A stretch of 7,062 bases of DNA from positions 7,012 to 14,073 of the forward strand of contig DHIZ01000294.1 of assembly GCA_002404055.1 (NCBI GenBank). Reading direction: 5' to 3'. The notes beneath the pieces are model-generated. The model was not told the origin of the DNA, ran no database searches, and worked only from the letters and a program-made list of their open reading frames with translations. The DNA comes from Chloroflexi bacterium UBA4733. Its GTDB lineage: Bacteria > Chloroflexota > UBA4733. Position numbers and translations under genes: made by a program. Numbering within the stretch: position 1 is the first letter of the stretch; every line of letters begins with the position of its first letter. This document shows, piece after piece, positions 1 through 7,000 of this stretch.

Positions 1-3000
1 AACGTCAAGGGCGGCCGCTGCGAAGCCTGCGCCGGTGACGGGACGCGCCGCATCGAGATGCAGTTCCTGGCCGATGTTGAAGTGCCCTGCGAAGTCTGCG
101 CCGGTCGACGCTTCAATCAGGAGACGCTGAGCATCAGCTACAAGGGGAAGAACATCTCCGACATCCTGGACATGCGCATCGATGAAGCGCTACCCTTCTT
201 TGCGCAGATTCCGCCCTTGCAGCGCATCTTGCAGCGACTGGTGGATGTCGGTCTCGGCTACATGCAGGTAGGCCAATCCAGCACCACGCTCTCCGGCGGT
301 GAGGCGCAGCGCGTCAAGCTTGCCAGCGAACTGGGACGTCCGGCTACTGGGCGCACGCTTTATATCCTGGATGAACCGACCACCGGCCTGCACGTCGCCG
401 ACATCCAGAAGCTGCTGCTGGTGCTCCAGCGCCTGGTGGATGCCGGCAATACCGTCATCGTGATCGAGCACCACCCCGATGTCATCAAAGTGGCCGACTG
501 GCTGCTCGATCTCGGCCCGGAAGGCGGACGCGGCGGTGGCCGTATCATCGCGGAAGGCACACCGGAAGCAGTGGCGGAAGAAGCAGGGTCGTACACGGGA
601 GCGATGTTGCGGGAGATATTCGCCCGTGAACGCGGAGCGCACCCTGCAATCGGCGAAGAGGCGGCAACGTACTTCGCGCCTCGCAACGGCACGGTGAACG
701 GCACGGCGACGACGACATCAGTTGGTCAAGTCGACCCGCTGTCGATGCCCAAGGATATGGCGATGTGGGGAACGACGCTGGCGTCGGGAGGCCAACGCGC
801 CCCGGAATTTATCCGCATCGAAGGCGCTCGCAAGCACAACCTGCGGCACATCTCCGTGGACATTCCCAAAGAGCAGATGACGGTCGTCACGGGCGTGAGC
901 GGCTCCGGCAAATCAACACTGGCGCTGGATACGCTCTTTGCGGAAGGGCAGCGGCGATTCGTCGAATGCCTCTCCGCCTACGCCCGGCAGTTCCTGGGGC
1001 GCATGGACGCGGCGGAAGTGGATCGCATTGAGGGGCTGGCCCCGGCCATCGCCATCGACCAGCACCACAGCAGTCGCAGTCCGCGCTCCAACGTAGCAAC
1101 CCAGACGGAGCTCTACGACTATTTCCGCCTGCTCTGGGCACGCTGCGGCCAGCCCCACTGCCCGACCTGCGGCGCCGAGTTATCGCCGTTGACATCAAGC
1201 CAGATTGTCGATGTCCTGCTGGGCCTGCCGACCGTGCCGGTGACGATCATGGCGCCCCTTGCGCTGGCGACCCCGGAAGATGCCCCCGAGTTGATTGCAG
1301 CACTGCGTCGTGAAGGCTTCCGGCGGCTGCGGCTGGACGGCGACATACGTGAACTGGAAGCCGTCGGTGGCGACGCCGCAGTCGCGCAGTGCCTGGAACT
1401 CGTGGTGGACCGCATGACGGCCGATGCCGAGAACCGGGGTCGACTGGCCGATTCGATCGAACTGGCGCTGGCGAAGGGCCATGGTGAGGTGCTGATCGAC
1501 AGCGCTGACGGTCAAACCCGACGCTTTAGCCAGACGCCTTCCTGCGCGACGTGTGGCTTCAAACTGGATGCCGAGATTACGCCGCGCGACTTCTCGTTCA
1601 ACAGCTACACCGGCGCGTGCGGACGCTGCCACGGTCTGGGCAGCGTCAAGACACTCGACCCGGCGCTGCTGATCCCGGACCCGCGACGCAGCTACCACGA
1701 CGGTGGGATCGCCAGCGCGCAGGGCGCCTGGCTGGAGCGCAGCCAGTGGCGGCACACGGTGCTGGCGTCGCTCGCCAAGCATTATGGCTTCTCCCTCAGC
1801 ACGCCGCTGGATCAGCTCAAGCCGGAACAGCTTGACCTTCTGTTGTACGGCACGAAAGGCGAACGCTTCCCCGTCCACCTGCGGCGGACCGGCCGGACAT
1901 CACGGGTGGAACTTGACCGCCAGGAGGATTGGGAAGGCTTCATCCCCAAGCAGATGCGCTGGTACGTTGACGATCCCGCCCGTTTCGCCTGGCTGGAACG
2001 CTTCATGTCTGAGGCGACCTGCCCAGACTGTGCTGGCGAACGCTTGAAGCCAGTGCCGCGTGCCGTCACCATCGGCGGCATGACGCTGCCCGCCGTCTGC
2101 CGGCTGCCGGTGGTTCCGGCACGCCGGTTCTTCGACGCCTTGACCTTTCCGCCCCACCTGGCTCCGGTAGCCGACCAGCCCCTGAAGGAGATCACGGAGC
2201 GCCTGGGTTTCCTGAGCGACGTTGGGCTGGGCTACCTCACGCTCGACCGCTCCTCGGCTACCCTCTCCGGCGGCGAAGCGCAACGAGTACGCCTGGCGAC
2301 ACAGATCGGTTCCAAGCTGGTTGGCGTGCTGTACGTGCTGGACGAACCCTCCGTGGGCCTCCACCCACGCGACATCGACCGGTTACTGGCCAGCTTGCGG
2401 GCGCTGCGCGACCTCGGCAACACGTTGGTGCTGGTCGAGCACGACGCTACAACGATGCGCGCCGCCGATTATCTCATCGACCTGGGACCGGGCGCGGGCA
2501 GCGAAGGCGGCACGGTTGTGGCCGAAGGCACCTTTGATGAAGTCCGGCGGCACCCGCGCTCCCTGACCGGGCGCTACCTGCGCGGCGAACTCGAGACCGT
2601 GCCTTCCCGCCGCCGGGGTGCCGGCAATACCGCCCTGGAAGTGCTGGGGGCGGGGGCGAACAACCTCAAAGGGATCGATGTTGCTTTCCCCCTCGGCCGG
2701 CTAATCGCGGTCACCGGCGTTTCCGGCTCCGGCAAGTCCACCCTGGTCGGCCAGACACTGGCGCGGGCGCTGACGCGTGCCGTTGGCCGGGCCGCTCCTG
2801 ACCCCGGTACACACCGAGCGTTGGAAGGCACTGCCGATATCAGCAACGTGGTAGTGGTCGATCAAGCGCCCATCGGGCGATCGCCGCGCTCCAACCCGGC
2901 AACCTACACCGGCCTGTTCGACAGCATCCGCGACTTCTTCGCCAACCTGCCGGAGTCGCGGGTGCGCGGCTTCACACGCGCCCGCTTCAGCTTCAATGAC

Positions 3001-3639
3001 CGCCAGGGCATGTGCCCGGCCTGCAAAGGTGACGGGGTAAAGGCCGTCGAGATGCACTTCCTGGCCGACGTGGAAGTGACCTGCGAGGTTTGCGATGGCC
3101 GTCGTTACAATGCCCAGACGCTCCAGGTGCAGTACCGGGGCCGCACGATCGCCGACGTGCTGGACCTCACGGTGACAGACGCCCGCGAGTTCTTCCAGCA
3201 CCTGCCGGCGGCGACCGCCATCCTGAAGGTGCTCGACGAGGTCGGCCTCGGCTACCTGCGGCTGGGCCAGCCGGTGAGTACGCTCTCACGCGGCGAAGCG
3301 CAGCGACTCAAGCTCGCCGCCGATCTCTGCCGGCCCGATACCGGTCGCACAGTCTACATCCTCGACGAGCCGACCACCGGCCTGCACGCTGCTGACGTCC
3401 AGAAGCTGCTGGCGGTGCTGCAGCAACTCGTCGACCGCGGCAACACCGTCATCGTCATCGAACACCACATGGATGTCGTGCGCGTCGCTGACCACGTAAT
3501 CGACCTGGGCCCTGAAGGCGGCGACGGCGGCGGTTACCTGGTGGCTTCCGGCCCACCGGAAGCCGTGGCCCAGCAGGAGCAATCGCACACGGCACGCTAC
3601 CTGCGAGAAGCGCTGAGAGCCGACGCGGTGCTTGTGTAG
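1..3639 (+). CDS. uvrA: Tandem (double) UvrA-family excinuclease ATPase, 5'-truncated by window edge
   Basis: UvrA recognises DNA damage in nucleotide excision repair, using two ABC ATPase modules per subunit and loading UvrB. The frame is open from base 1, so the start lies outside the window and the ATG at 58 is internal. Residues are counted from base 1. Residues 1-195 are a UvrA C-terminal module: zinc cysteines C7/C10/C30/C33, signature LSGGE at 97, Walker B D124-E125, EHH at 156-158. After a linker (about 196-260) a complete UvrA follows: Walker [10 protein letters not shown] 298-306, UvrB-binding-like region 391-512, zinc cysteines C515/C518/C540/C543, signature LSGGE 755, Walker B D781-E782, second Walker A 906-914, zinc cysteines C1005/C1008/C1028/C1031, signature LSRGE 1095, Walker B D1122-E1123, EHH 1154. 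Usual UvrA length is about 940, so this is a fusion. Double-length UvrA proteins exist as a minor class. Family certain; role in ordinary repair versus drug or damage tolerance is not. Confidence 0.95.
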   Translation, partial: NVKGGRCEACAGDGTRRIEMQFLADVEVPCEVCAGRRFNQETLSISYKGKNISDILDMRIDEALPFFAQIPPLQRILQRLVDVGLGYMQVGQSSTTLSGGEAQRVKLASELGRPATGRTLYILDEPTTGLHVADIQKLLLVLQRLVDAGNTVIVIEHHPDVIKVADWLLDLGPEGGRGGGRIIAEGTPEAVAEEAGSYTGAMLREIFARERGAHPAIGEEAATYFAPRNGTVNGTATTTSVGQVDPLSMPKDMAMWGTTLASGGQRAPEFIRIEGARKHNLRHISVDIPKEQMTVVTGVSGSGKSTLALDTLFAEGQRRFVECLSAYARQFLGRMDAAEVDRIEGLAPAIAIDQHHSSRSPRSNVATQTELYDYFRLLWARCGQPHCPTCGAELSPLTSSQIVDVLLGLPTVPVTIMAPLALATPEDAPELIAALRREGFRRLRLDGDIRELEAVGGDAAVAQCLELVVDRMTADAENRGRLADSIELALAKGHGEVLIDSADGQTRRFSQTPSCATCGFKLDAEITPRDFSFNSYTGACGRCHGLGSVKTLDPALLIPDPRRSYHDGGIASAQGAWLERSQWRHTVLASLAKHYGFSLSTPLDQLKPEQLDLLLYGTKGERFPVHLRRTGRTSRVELDRQEDWEGFIPKQMRWYVDDPARFAWLERFMSEATCPDCAGERLKPVPRAVTIGGMTLPAVCRLPVVPARRFFDALTFPPHLAPVADQPLKEITERLGFLSDVGLGYLTLDRSSATLSGGEAQRVRLATQIGSKLVGVLYVLDEPSVGLHPRDIDRLLASLRALRDLGNTLVLVEHDATTMRAADYLIDLGPGAGSEGGTVVAEGTFDEVRRHPRSLTGRYLRGELETVPSRRRGAGNTALEVLGAGANNLKGIDVAFPLGRLIAVTGVSGSGKSTLVGQTLARALTRAVGRAAPDPGTHRALEGTADISNVVVVDQAPIGRSPRSNPATYTGLFDSIRDFFANLPESRVRGFTRARFSFNDRQGMCPACKGDGVKAVEMHFLADVEVTCEVCDGRRYNAQTLQVQYRGRTIADVLDLTVTDAREFFQHLPAATAILKVLDEVGLGYLRLGQPVSTLSRGEAQRLKLAADLCRPDTGRTVYILDEPTTGLHAADVQKLLAVLQQLVDRGNTVIVIEHHMDVVRVADHVIDLGPEGGDGGGYLVASGPPEAVAQQEQSHTARYLREALRADAVLV
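586..780 (+). other. Inter-unit linker of the tandem UvrA
   Basis: This in-frame stretch joins the end of the first UvrA unit to the start of the second. It is rich in Ala, Gly, Thr and Asn around residues 221-240, has no UvrA motif, and is followed by the typical UvrA N-terminal beta strand and 'KHNL' segment near residues 278-281. No stop codon or frame change interrupts it, so the two units are translated as one chain. An ATG at 748 could in principle start a separate second unit, but I see no convincing ribosome-binding site before it. Confidence 0.7.
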
Positions 3640-3681
3640 GCTGGGTCACCAGCGCCCGCGTCGCCATGATGAAACTCAGCG

Positions 3682-3694
3682 GCGCTCTCAGCGC
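3682..3694. terminator. Small hairpin in convergent uvrA/MFS gap, weak terminator candidate
   Basis: GCGCT and AGCGC form a perfect 5-base stem around a 3-base loop (CTC), in the 87-base gap between two converging genes. Neither side has a clear T-run: the plus side continues GGTTCTT, and the minus side reaches only a short TTT. The arm GCTCTCAGCGC (3684-3694) also pairs over 11 bases with GCGCTGAGAGC at 3610-3620 in the last codons of uvrA, so an alternative long-loop structure is possible. Location favours a terminator; the structure alone is weak. Confidence 0.25.
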
Positions 3695-3726
3695 GGTTCT
3701 TCCGGCAAGACTCAACGAATCCTCCA

Positions 3727-5253
3727 TCAGCCTTCGATAATCGGCACATCCTTGCCGGCAGTCCGCACATCGCCGCGTGGCAGCGACAACAGACATGCGC
3801 CGAGGGCCATTCCGGCCAACACAAACAGGGCAACGCGCATTGCCACGGCGAACTGGGCGGAGGAAGCGCCAAGCGTCGTCTGCGAAGTCGCGCCAAGCAG
3901 TTGCAGCGTCAGCGCCAACACCGTGCCGGAGATGGCCACCCCCATGCTCGTCCCCAGGCTGCGCATCATGTTCAACACGCCGCCGGCGACGCCGAGGCGG
4001 GTTGGCGGTGCGCTGCCCATAATGGAGCTATTGTTCGATGGCGTGAACAATCCCAGGCCCACCCCCAGCAGCGCCAGGCAAGCGATCAGGAGGCCCGTAT
4101 TGCCATCGGAGACCGTGACGGCCAGCACTAGCAGTGCCAGCGTGGCCGCCAGCATGCCGCTGACGGTTGGAGGGCGAGCGCCGACGCGATCCGACCAGAC
4201 GCCGCTCATTGGCGCGACAATCGCCAGGGCGACCGGCACGGCAGTGAGCAACGCGCCGGCCTGCAACGGTGAGTCGCCATAGATACGCTCCAACTCGTAG
4301 GGGATGAGCAGGAAGATGCCAAACGTCACGCCGTAGGCCAGCAACCCGGTGATATTGCCGAGCGAGAAGGCCCGGGAACGAAAGAGCGTCAGGTCGACGA
4401 CCGGGCTGCCGGTGTGCTGCTCCCGCCAGATGAACAGCGACACCGTCAGCACTGAGACCAGGATCAGCGCCAGTGTCGAACCCGCGAGCCAGCCCCAGGT
4501 CTGCCCCTTGCTGAGCACCAGCATGATGGCGACGAGTGCCACGGCCAGCAGGATGGCGCCGGGGAAGTCGAAGGGCTGACGTTCGTGGCGCAGCCCGAAC
4601 GTGCGCGGCAATACCAGCCAGCCGGCGACAATGCCGACGATACCGACAGGGACGTTGATGAAAAAGACCCAGCGCCAACCGAACGCGCTGATCAGCAAAC
4701 CGCCGAACGCCGGCCCCACTGACAGCCCGACGGCCTGAGCGGTACCCTGGATGCCGATCGCCTTGCCCCGCCGTCCCGGCCCAGCGGCGGCGGTGACGAT
4801 CGCCACGCTGTTCGCCTGCAAGAGCGCCGCCCCCACCGCCTGCAGCACGCGGCTGCCGAGCAACACCGGCAAGTTGGGCGAGGCGCCGCACAGCGCGGAG
4901 CCGAGCACGAAGATGAGGAAGCCGAGCGTGTAGAGCAGCTTACGCCCGGCGATGTCCGCCAGCCGACCGACTGGAGCCAGCAGCGCGGCCAGCGTCAGCA
5001 GGTAGGCCAGGGCAATCCATTCCACGCTGCTGAGCGGTACCACGAAGACGTTTTCCAGCGTCGGCAGGACCAACTGCGCGATGCTGGCATCGAGCTGGCC
5101 CATGAAGGCGCCGATACAAACCGTGGCGACGACCAGCCAGGGATAGTACGGGCGAGTGGCAATCCAGGGCAGGGGATCAGGCTCTTCCAGCCGCCTGCGA
5201 CGCAACGGTGGTCGCGCCAATCCGCCATTGAGCGGCTCACCTGGACCAGCCAT
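3727..5253 (-). CDS. MFS drug:H+ antiporter, DHA2 (EmrB/QacA-like) family, 14 TM
   Basis: A 508-residue inner-membrane exporter that probably expels hydrophobic or cationic drugs in exchange for protons. The DHA2 hallmarks are clear: LDASIAQLVLPTL (54-66, the D1 motif of 14-helix exporters), motif A GRLADIAGRK (96-105), antiporter motif C GLSVGPAFGG (176-185) and WRWVFFINVPVG (193-204). I count about 14 hydrophobic segments, the first near 38-58 and the last near 472-491, with an Arg/Pro-rich cytoplasmic N-terminus. Length is normal for the family. I chose the ATG at 5253 because GGAGAGGG lies 8 bases before it; the longer frame starting at 5340 adds 29 non-membrane, Arg-rich residues without family character. 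It converges with uvrA and diverges from the small HTH-like gene, which may regulate it. Substrate cannot be read from sequence. Confidence 0.93.
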   Translation of the reverse strand: MAGPGEPLNGGLARPPLRRRRLEEPDPLPWIATRPYYPWLVVATVCIGAFMGQLDASIAQLVLPTLENVFVVPLSSVEWIALAYLLTLAALLAPVGRLADIAGRKLLYTLGFLIFVLGSALCGASPNLPVLLGSRVLQAVGAALLQANSVAIVTAAAGPGRRGKAIGIQGTAQAVGLSVGPAFGGLLISAFGWRWVFFINVPVGIVGIVAGWLVLPRTFGLRHERQPFDFPGAILLAVALVAIMLVLSKGQTWGWLAGSTLALILVSVLTVSLFIWREQHTGSPVVDLTLFRSRAFSLGNITGLLAYGVTFGIFLLIPYELERIYGDSPLQAGALLTAVPVALAIVAPMSGVWSDRVGARPPTVSGMLAATLALLVLAVTVSDGNTGLLIACLALLGVGLGLFTPSNNSSIMGSAPPTRLGVAGGVLNMMRSLGTSMGVAISGTVLALTLQLLGATSQTTLGASSAQFAVAMRVALFVLAGMALGACLLSLPRGDVRTAGKDVPIIEG

Positions 5254-5275
5254 GCAGCGTACCCTCTCCAACCTA
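5254..5275 (-). promoter_or_regulatory. Ribosome-binding site deciding the MFS start
   Basis: On the minus strand the bases before the ATG read GGAGAGGG, then 8 bases, then ATG. This is a strong Shine-Dalgarno match at good spacing and is the reason for preferring the 508-residue product over the 537-residue one. Confidence 0.75.
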
Positions 5276-5277
5276 CG

Positions 5278-5371
5278 AGCGATCACCACTGCACCGCTTC
5301 GCCTCGCGGCAACATGTATCACATGGCGATAGGCCGCCAACGCTGCCTCGCCTGACCGGTGCGTGATCGCT
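5278..5371. repeat. 9-base inverted repeat pair in the divergent intergenic region
   Basis: AGCGATCAC at 5278-5286 and its exact reverse complement GTGATCGCT at 5363-5371 bracket the candidate MFS promoter. The centres are 85 bases apart, close to eight helical turns, so both would lie on the same DNA face. This could be a pair of operator sites for a looping regulator. A chance match of this size in a 7-kb GC-rich window is possible, so function is inference. Confidence 0.35.
5312..5340 (-). promoter_or_regulatory. Candidate sigma-70-type promoter for the MFS gene
   Basis: Reading the minus strand, TTGGCG (5340-5335) is followed after 16 bases by TACATG (5318-5313), preceded by TG in extended -10 position. 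The first box fits a -35 well; the second fits a -10 in only about half of its bases. The leader to the ATG would be about 50 bases. A palindrome, CATGT-ATC-ACATG (5313-5325), overlaps the -10 box and could be an operator. No experimental support. Confidence 0.35.
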
Positions 5372-5475
5372 TGGCGAAACCGGCGCCCTATCCGATTTTC
5401 CTATACCGCTGTGGCCGGCGCGTATGCTGATGCTGTTGATATCCATTCGTGTCCTGCACACAAGGGGCGCGCACT

Positions 5476-5751
5476 ATGATCCAGGAACTCCTGCATCTTG
5501 CCGGGCGGGCCGCGCTGGACCCTGCTTTCCTGGCCTACCACTTCCAGGGTGTCGAAGTGGACCTCATCTGCCAGCGTCTGGATTGCTCAGTGACGACTGC
5601 GCTGCTCATTGAGTTGAGCGCGACGCCGCGCCTGCGCTGCTGGCAACCCGATGTCGCGCGGCTGGCCGATGCCCGCGGCGTTAACGCGTCGGAACTGGCC
5701 TCGCTCCTACGCGATGCGGAAGCGGTGGTGTCGGTCGCCATCCCAGCCTGA
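5476..5751 (+). CDS. Small HTH-like hypothetical protein (91 aa)
   Basis: I do not recognise a named family with certainty. The product is 91 residues, soluble, largely helical, with no signal peptide or membrane segment. Residues 30-50 (around ICQRLDCS) resemble the first helices of a small Xre-like helix-turn-helix, and residues 59-82 (VARLADARGVNASELASLL) read like a second helical pair with a turn at GVNA. The layout recalls small hypothetical proteins of Chloroflexota in which a '-LGCS-' helix is followed by a 'DV--IA--VGVD---LA-LLR' tail. I chose ATG 5476 because AAGGGG lies 8 bases upstream; the GTG at 5449 in the same frame has no such site. It is transcribed divergently from the MFS exporter and its last codon sits in a hairpin. 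DNA binding and regulation of the exporter are inferred from position and helix pattern only. Confidence 0.75.
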   Translation: MIQELLHLAGRAALDPAFLAYHFQGVEVDLICQRLDCSVTTALLIELSATPRLRCWQPDVARLADARGVNASELASLLRDAEAVVSVAIPA

Positions 5752-5757
5752 GCTGGG
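5742..5757. terminator. Hairpin over the stop codon of the small HTH-like gene
   Basis: CCCAGC and GCTGGG form a perfect 6-base stem around the tetraloop CTGA, which contains the TGA stop (5749-5751). It lies in the convergent gap with the oxidoreductase gene. No T-run follows on either strand, so it is at best a weak or mRNA-stabilising terminator. Confidence 0.3.
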
Positions 5758-5771
5758 CGGGCGGCAAGTAG

Positions 5772-5799
5772 GCGGCCGGCGACACACGACCCGGGCCGC
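5772..5799. terminator. Second hairpin in the convergent gap
   Basis: GCGGCC (5772-5777) pairs with GGCCGC (5794-5799); two further G-C pairs form with one bulged base, closing a loop of about 11 bases. It sits between the stop codons of two converging genes and could serve both, but lacks a T-run on either side. Confidence 0.3.
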
Positions 5800-5803
5800 A
5801 CAC

Positions 5804-6916
5804 TCAATCGGTAATCGTGCCGTCGGGCAAGCCGGCGGGCAGCGGTTCGGGACGGGAGACAGTACTTTCCAGTTCGATGTGCCGGCCCTCGCGGGAGGCA
5901 TCGTGGACCGCGTGCATAATGTCCAGGACGTGGTAGGCAAGATCACCGCTCGCCCGTTGCGGCCGACTATGGCGGATGGCTTCGGCCATGTCCAACACGC
6001 CGATGCCGCGGCAGTTGCCGGTGTTGCCGTGGCCGATGGCGACGTCGGTCCACTCCCGCTCCCGCGCGCCGCGCACCCGCACGGGACCGCCGAAGTTGTT
6101 CGGATCCGGCAAGCTGAGCGTGCCTTCGGAGCCGTATATCTCCAGACGCGGCGTGTTGTGCGACCAGACGTCGAAGCTGGTGACGATGGTCGCAATCGGT
6201 CCGGCGGCAAAGTCGAGCAGGCCGGTGACGTGGGTAGGAACGTTGACCGTGATCGTGCCACCGGCCAGCGGCTGGCTGCCGATGGTTCGCTCTGGAAACG
6301 AGATGCGCGTCGCCCCGGTGACGCGCCGCACCGGACCCAGCAGGGCAACCAGCGCCGTGAGGTAATAGGGGCCCATATCGAACATTGGTCCCGCCCCCGG
6401 CTGGTAGAAGAAATCAGGGTTGGGGTGCCAGCCTTCCGGCCCGTGGCCAAGCATGAACGCGGTGGCCGCCACCGGCGTGCCGATGACACCATCGTCGATA
6501 AGTTGGCGACAGGTCTGCAAGCCGCCGCCCAGGAACGTATCCGGTGCGCCGCCAACACGCAGACCGCGCTGGCGGGCAACCTCCAGCAGGCGGCGAGCGG
6601 TTGCGCGATCGATGGCCAGCGGCTTCTCGTTGTAGACGGACTTCCCGGCTTCCAGCGCCGCCAACGCCACCGGACCGTGCGCCTGGGGAATGGTCAGGTT
6701 GAGGACGATCTCAATCGCCGGATCAGCCAGCAACTCCTCTACACTGCACGCCCGCGGCACGGCAAACTGCGCGGCCTGTTCCTGCGCCCTTACCTGGTCG
6801 ATGTCGGCGCAAGCGACCACCGTCGAGCCGGCAAAGGCTCCCAGGTTCTGCAGATAGATACTGCTGATCTTGCCACAACCAATCAGGCCGATGCGCGCCT
6901 GCTGCCCGCCTGCCAT
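5804..6916 (-). CDS. Gfo/Idh/MocA family NAD(P)-dependent oxidoreductase
   Basis: A cytoplasmic dehydrogenase of the glucose-fructose/inositol dehydrogenase family, oxidising or reducing a sugar or inositol-like hydroxyl with NAD(P). The product is 370 residues, normal for the family. Residues 8-18 are the Rossmann loop ([11 protein letters not shown]); E97-K98-P99 is the family's EKP motif, whose lysine is the catalytic or substrate-binding residue. The C-terminal domain begins near 127; [14 protein letters not shown] (176-189) occupies the DxGxH catalytic region, with Tyr where histidine is usual. The region 258-270 ([13 protein letters not shown]) is the typical beta strand before the last helices. 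I chose ATG 6916 because GAGAGGG lies 6 bases before it; the in-frame ATG at 6958 adds 14 residues ahead of the Rossmann strand and lacks such a site. Transcribed alone in this window and convergent with the small HTH-like gene. Substrate unknown. Confidence 0.92.
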   Translation of the reverse strand: MAGGQQARIGLIGCGKISSIYLQNLGAFAGSTVVACADIDQVRAQEQAAQFAVPRACSVEELLADPAIEIVLNLTIPQAHGPVALAALEAGKSVYNEKPLAIDRATARRLLEVARQRGLRVGGAPDTFLGGGLQTCRQLIDDGVIGTPVAATAFMLGHGPEGWHPNPDFFYQPGAGPMFDMGPYYLTALVALLGPVRRVTGATRISFPERTIGSQPLAGGTITVNVPTHVTGLLDFAAGPIATIVTSFDVWSHNTPRLEIYGSEGTLSLPDPNNFGGPVRVRGAREREWTDVAIGHGNTGNCRGIGVLDMAEAIRHSRPQRASGDLAYHVLDIMHAVHDASREGRHIELESTVSRPEPLPAGLPDGTITD

Positions 6917-6933
6917 TAATTTCCCTCTCAGCG
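6917..6933 (-). promoter_or_regulatory. Ribosome-binding site deciding the oxidoreductase start
   Basis: On the minus strand the leader reads GAGAGGG, then AAATTA, then ATG. The purine-rich site at 6-base spacing supports starting at 6916 immediately ahead of the nucleotide-binding strand. Confidence 0.7.
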
Positions 6934-6994
6934 CCCTCGCTGTCCCGTCGCCCGGCACCCGCGACGCAACGTGTCCTCGTGGACTGCGCTACAG

Positions 6995-7000
6995 ATTATG
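6995..7000 (-). promoter_or_regulatory. Candidate -10 box for the oxidoreductase gene
   Basis: CATAAT on the minus strand matches the -10 consensus in five of six bases and lies in an otherwise GC-rich leader, about 78 bases upstream of the start codon. I see no matching -35 hexamer, so the call is weak. The remaining bases to the right edge hold no gene I can support. Confidence 0.22.

Noticed and set aside
58..60. ATG as the start of the uvrA-like gene
   Set aside because: The frame continues upstream to base 1 with a conserved UvrA zinc-binding segment (C7/C10), so the true start is outside the window.
1195..1878. 227-codon minus-strand frame inside uvrA
   Set aside because: It mirrors UvrA codons on the opposite strand and shows no recognisable domain.
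4028..4891. 287-codon minus-strand frame inside the MFS gene
   Set aside because: It is a +1-type shadow of the transporter, Arg/Gly/Ala-rich and without membrane segments.
5254..5340. Longer N-terminus for the MFS transporter
   Set aside because: The added 29 residues have no family character, overlap the candidate promoter, and the ATG at 5253 has a much better ribosome-binding site.
5449..5475. GTG start for the small HTH-like protein
   Set aside because: There is no good Shine-Dalgarno before it, whereas ATG 5476 has AAGGGG at 8-base spacing.
5651..6919. 422-codon plus-strand frame opposite the oxidoreductase
   Set aside because: It is longer than the real gene but its translation has no family motif and is Arg/Gly-rich, as expected of a shadow; the minus strand carries clear Gfo/Idh motifs.
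6925..6934. CTCTCAGCGC recurring at 3685-3694 and, inverted, at 3610-3619
   Set aside because: Three occurrences of a 10-mer in a GC-rich window, in unrelated contexts (coding end, gap, ribosome-binding site), are too few to call a repeat family.
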